Below, piece after piece: positions 62,476 through 64,000 of a DNA stretch of 64,000 nucleotides. Each line of letters starts with the position of its first letter. Position 1 is the first letter of the stretch. Position numbers and translations under genes: made by a program. The stretch lies in the NCBI GenBank assembly GCA_963682175.1, contig OY821779.1:6708501-6772500 (forward strand), in the 5' to 3' direction. The notes under the pieces were generated by a model. The model was not told the origin of the DNA and searched no databases. It worked only from the letters and a program-made list of their open reading frames with translations. The DNA comes from Triglochin maritima. Taxonomy: Eukaryota; Streptophyta; Magnoliopsida; Alismatales; Juncaginaceae.

Positions 62476-63802
62476 CTATTTTCTCCTTTGTCTTCCATAA
62501 ACAAGAACCTTATCTTTAGTCCGGTTAAGGTACTTCAGAATATTCTTGGCCGCAATCCTATGATTAGGACTTGCGTTGGATTTGTGACCTCTTGTCACAT
62601 TTAGAGCATACGAGATATTGAGTCTTGTGCAAGTCATTGTGTACATGGTCATTCCTTTTGCCGAAGCATAAGGGATACCTTCATGTACTCCAAGTCTTTG
62701 TGTGATTGAGCACATTGAGACTTCTTGAGTTGTACACCTATACTCATACTTATTGGCATATTGTCCATATCGGAATTGTTCACCCTGAACATTTCAAAGA
62801 CCTTGTCAATGTATACACGTTGACTGAAGCCAATGAGTCTACGGGATGTATCTCAATGTATCTTGATTCTCAAGATGTGTTGAGCCTCATCCTTTTCTTT
62901 TCATTGAATACACCGATTTCAACGAAATTTCTCGTTTGCTAATGCAAAGGTATATGATTGCTCATGAGTAATATGTCATCGACATATAAGATCAGAAGTA
63001 CTACATGGCTCCCACTAATCTCCTTGTATATACAAGGTTTTCCTTTACTTTGAATGAAGTGAATCTCCTTCACCTCTTCGTCAAAGCGTTTGTTCCAACT
63101 CCTCGATGCTTGCTTCAATCCATAAATGGATTCTCGAAACTTGCATTTCTTCTCACTACTATTTGGATCATCAAAACCTTGAGGTTGTACCATGTACATA
63201 TCCTCCTCCAAGTTCCTGTTTAAGGAACGCCATTTTGATATCCATCTTCCATATCCCACAATTGTGAAATGCGGTAATAGTGAGCATAATCCGAATAGAT
63301 TTTAATATGGCAACTTCTCAAAAATTTCATCAAAGTCAATTTCTTGAATTTGAGTATAACTTTTGCTACAAGCCTTGCTTTGTAGGTGGTCAAGTTACTA
63401 TCCATGTCTATCTTCCTCCTAAAAGCTCATTTATACCAAATGATATTTTCTCTTGAGGAAGGCTAATCAAGTTTCATACTTGATTATCATACATGGATTC
63501 TACTTCGGATTCCATGGCTTTTAACCATAGTTTGGAGTCTTTTCTATTGCTTCTCGGAAGGTCGAGGGATCTTTGGTATCTAGTACCATGATCTCATGAA
63601 GTCCCACATACTTATTGGGTTTCTTCCTTTCCCTCATTGACCTTCTTAGTTCTTTTGGTTCTTCTTGTGTCTCTCGAACTTCTTCCACAATTTCTTGAGA
63701 AATAGGTTCATGTTCGACTCTCGAACGCACACTAGGTGAGGATGATTGAAATCCTCTCACAATTGCTTGTAAGGATCTCTCGCTCATGCTCCCACTAACC
63801 AA
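62476..63802 (-). pseudogene. Copia pol remnant (reverse transcriptase region)
   Basis: Reading left from 63802: REAIEKTPNYG and RRSMRERKKPNKYVG (linker before reverse transcriptase), KARLVAK near 63390, NLEEDMYMVQPQGFDDPNSS, FRESIYGLKQASRSWNKRFD, VVLLILYVDDILLMSN (YVDD active site, near 62990), then IPYASAKGMTMYTMTCTRLN and AAKNILKYLNRTKDKVLVYG near 62490. Stops and frameshifts separate the blocks; RNase H was not seen and gag and integrase are off the window. Dead. Confidence 0.88.
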
Positions 63803-64000
63803 ATGAATCTCGGTTGGGCCTTCATGATTTTGAATGCAACATTCACATCATGATCTTGTAGAGTATCTTGAGTTTCCTTAAGCTCAACTCTACTCCCACT
63901 ACTTTTCTCTCTTTTCCAGAAATTCCAGAAAAACCATATCTCTCTCTACAATCTTTCGATTGGAGGTGATATACCAAAAGTAGTATCCTCTTGTCACACG

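Larger units (their letters stand above)
60354..64000 (-). mobile_element. Degenerate Copia retrotransposon, 3' LTR and part of pol
   Basis: On the - strand. The 3' LTR is about 60354-62114; its 5' end TGAAGGGAATGTG follows a polypurine tract (complement of ATCTCCCACTTG, 62115-62126). The LTR's outer end near 60354 lacks a clear CA and duplication, so that boundary is approximate. Pol fragments lie at 62476-63802, and the element runs off the right edge. The LTR is homologous to the solo LTR at 11975-14013. Confidence 0.8.

Overview
The window is nuclear DNA from a flowering plant, probably a woody or otherwise repeat-rich eudicot. The evidence is AT-rich introns with GT-AG borders, four plant-type split genes, and plant classes of transposable elements (TEs). 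I cannot name the species. I see no tRNA, rRNA, CRISPR or organelle sequence.

Four host genes can be rebuilt exon by exon. (1) ALG2 mannosyltransferase, + strand, from 1011 (first exon off the left edge) to 4910. (2) A JmjN/JmjC histone demethylase of the JMJ13/JMJ706 type, + strand, 24875-30149, 11 coding exons, 884 aa. (3) DGD2 digalactosyldiacylglycerol synthase, + strand, 43263-46259, 4 exons, 472 aa. (4) An RCD1/SRO-type WWE-PARP-RST protein, - strand, 47650-50502, 6 exons, 569 aa. DGD2 and RCD1 are convergent. The four products do not form one pathway: they act in ER glycosylation, chromatin, plastid lipid synthesis and stress signalling.

The rest is a nested TE landscape. Four PIF/Harbinger elements lie at 8741-14492, 52115-56047, 56451-58298 and from 59319. 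Full copies carry divergent Myb/SANT and transposase genes, and two copies have lost the transposase. Solo LTRs or an LTR end sit inside other elements: 11975-14013 inside a Harbinger transposase, 17093-18060 inside a LINE endonuclease reading frame, 32575-34117 inside a hAT transposase, 38760-40302 inside a Mutator-like element with a minisatellite, and a Copia 3' LTR cutting Harbinger copy 4 near 60354. hAT derivatives lie at 21583-22798, 31980-34405 and 35661-36363.

The most unusual signal is a repeated DNA architecture: the 10-bp dyad CGGTNNACCG occurring in pairs separated by exactly nine bases (19 bp centre to centre). Clusters of it lie just upstream of the TATA box in all five LTRs, which belong to about three families, and also in a small non-LTR element at 15141-16004. 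This looks like a shared LTR enhancer module for a multimeric DNA-binding protein. A second pattern is that each Harbinger copy has its own minisatellite between its divergent genes, most carrying a CACGCGT-like core.
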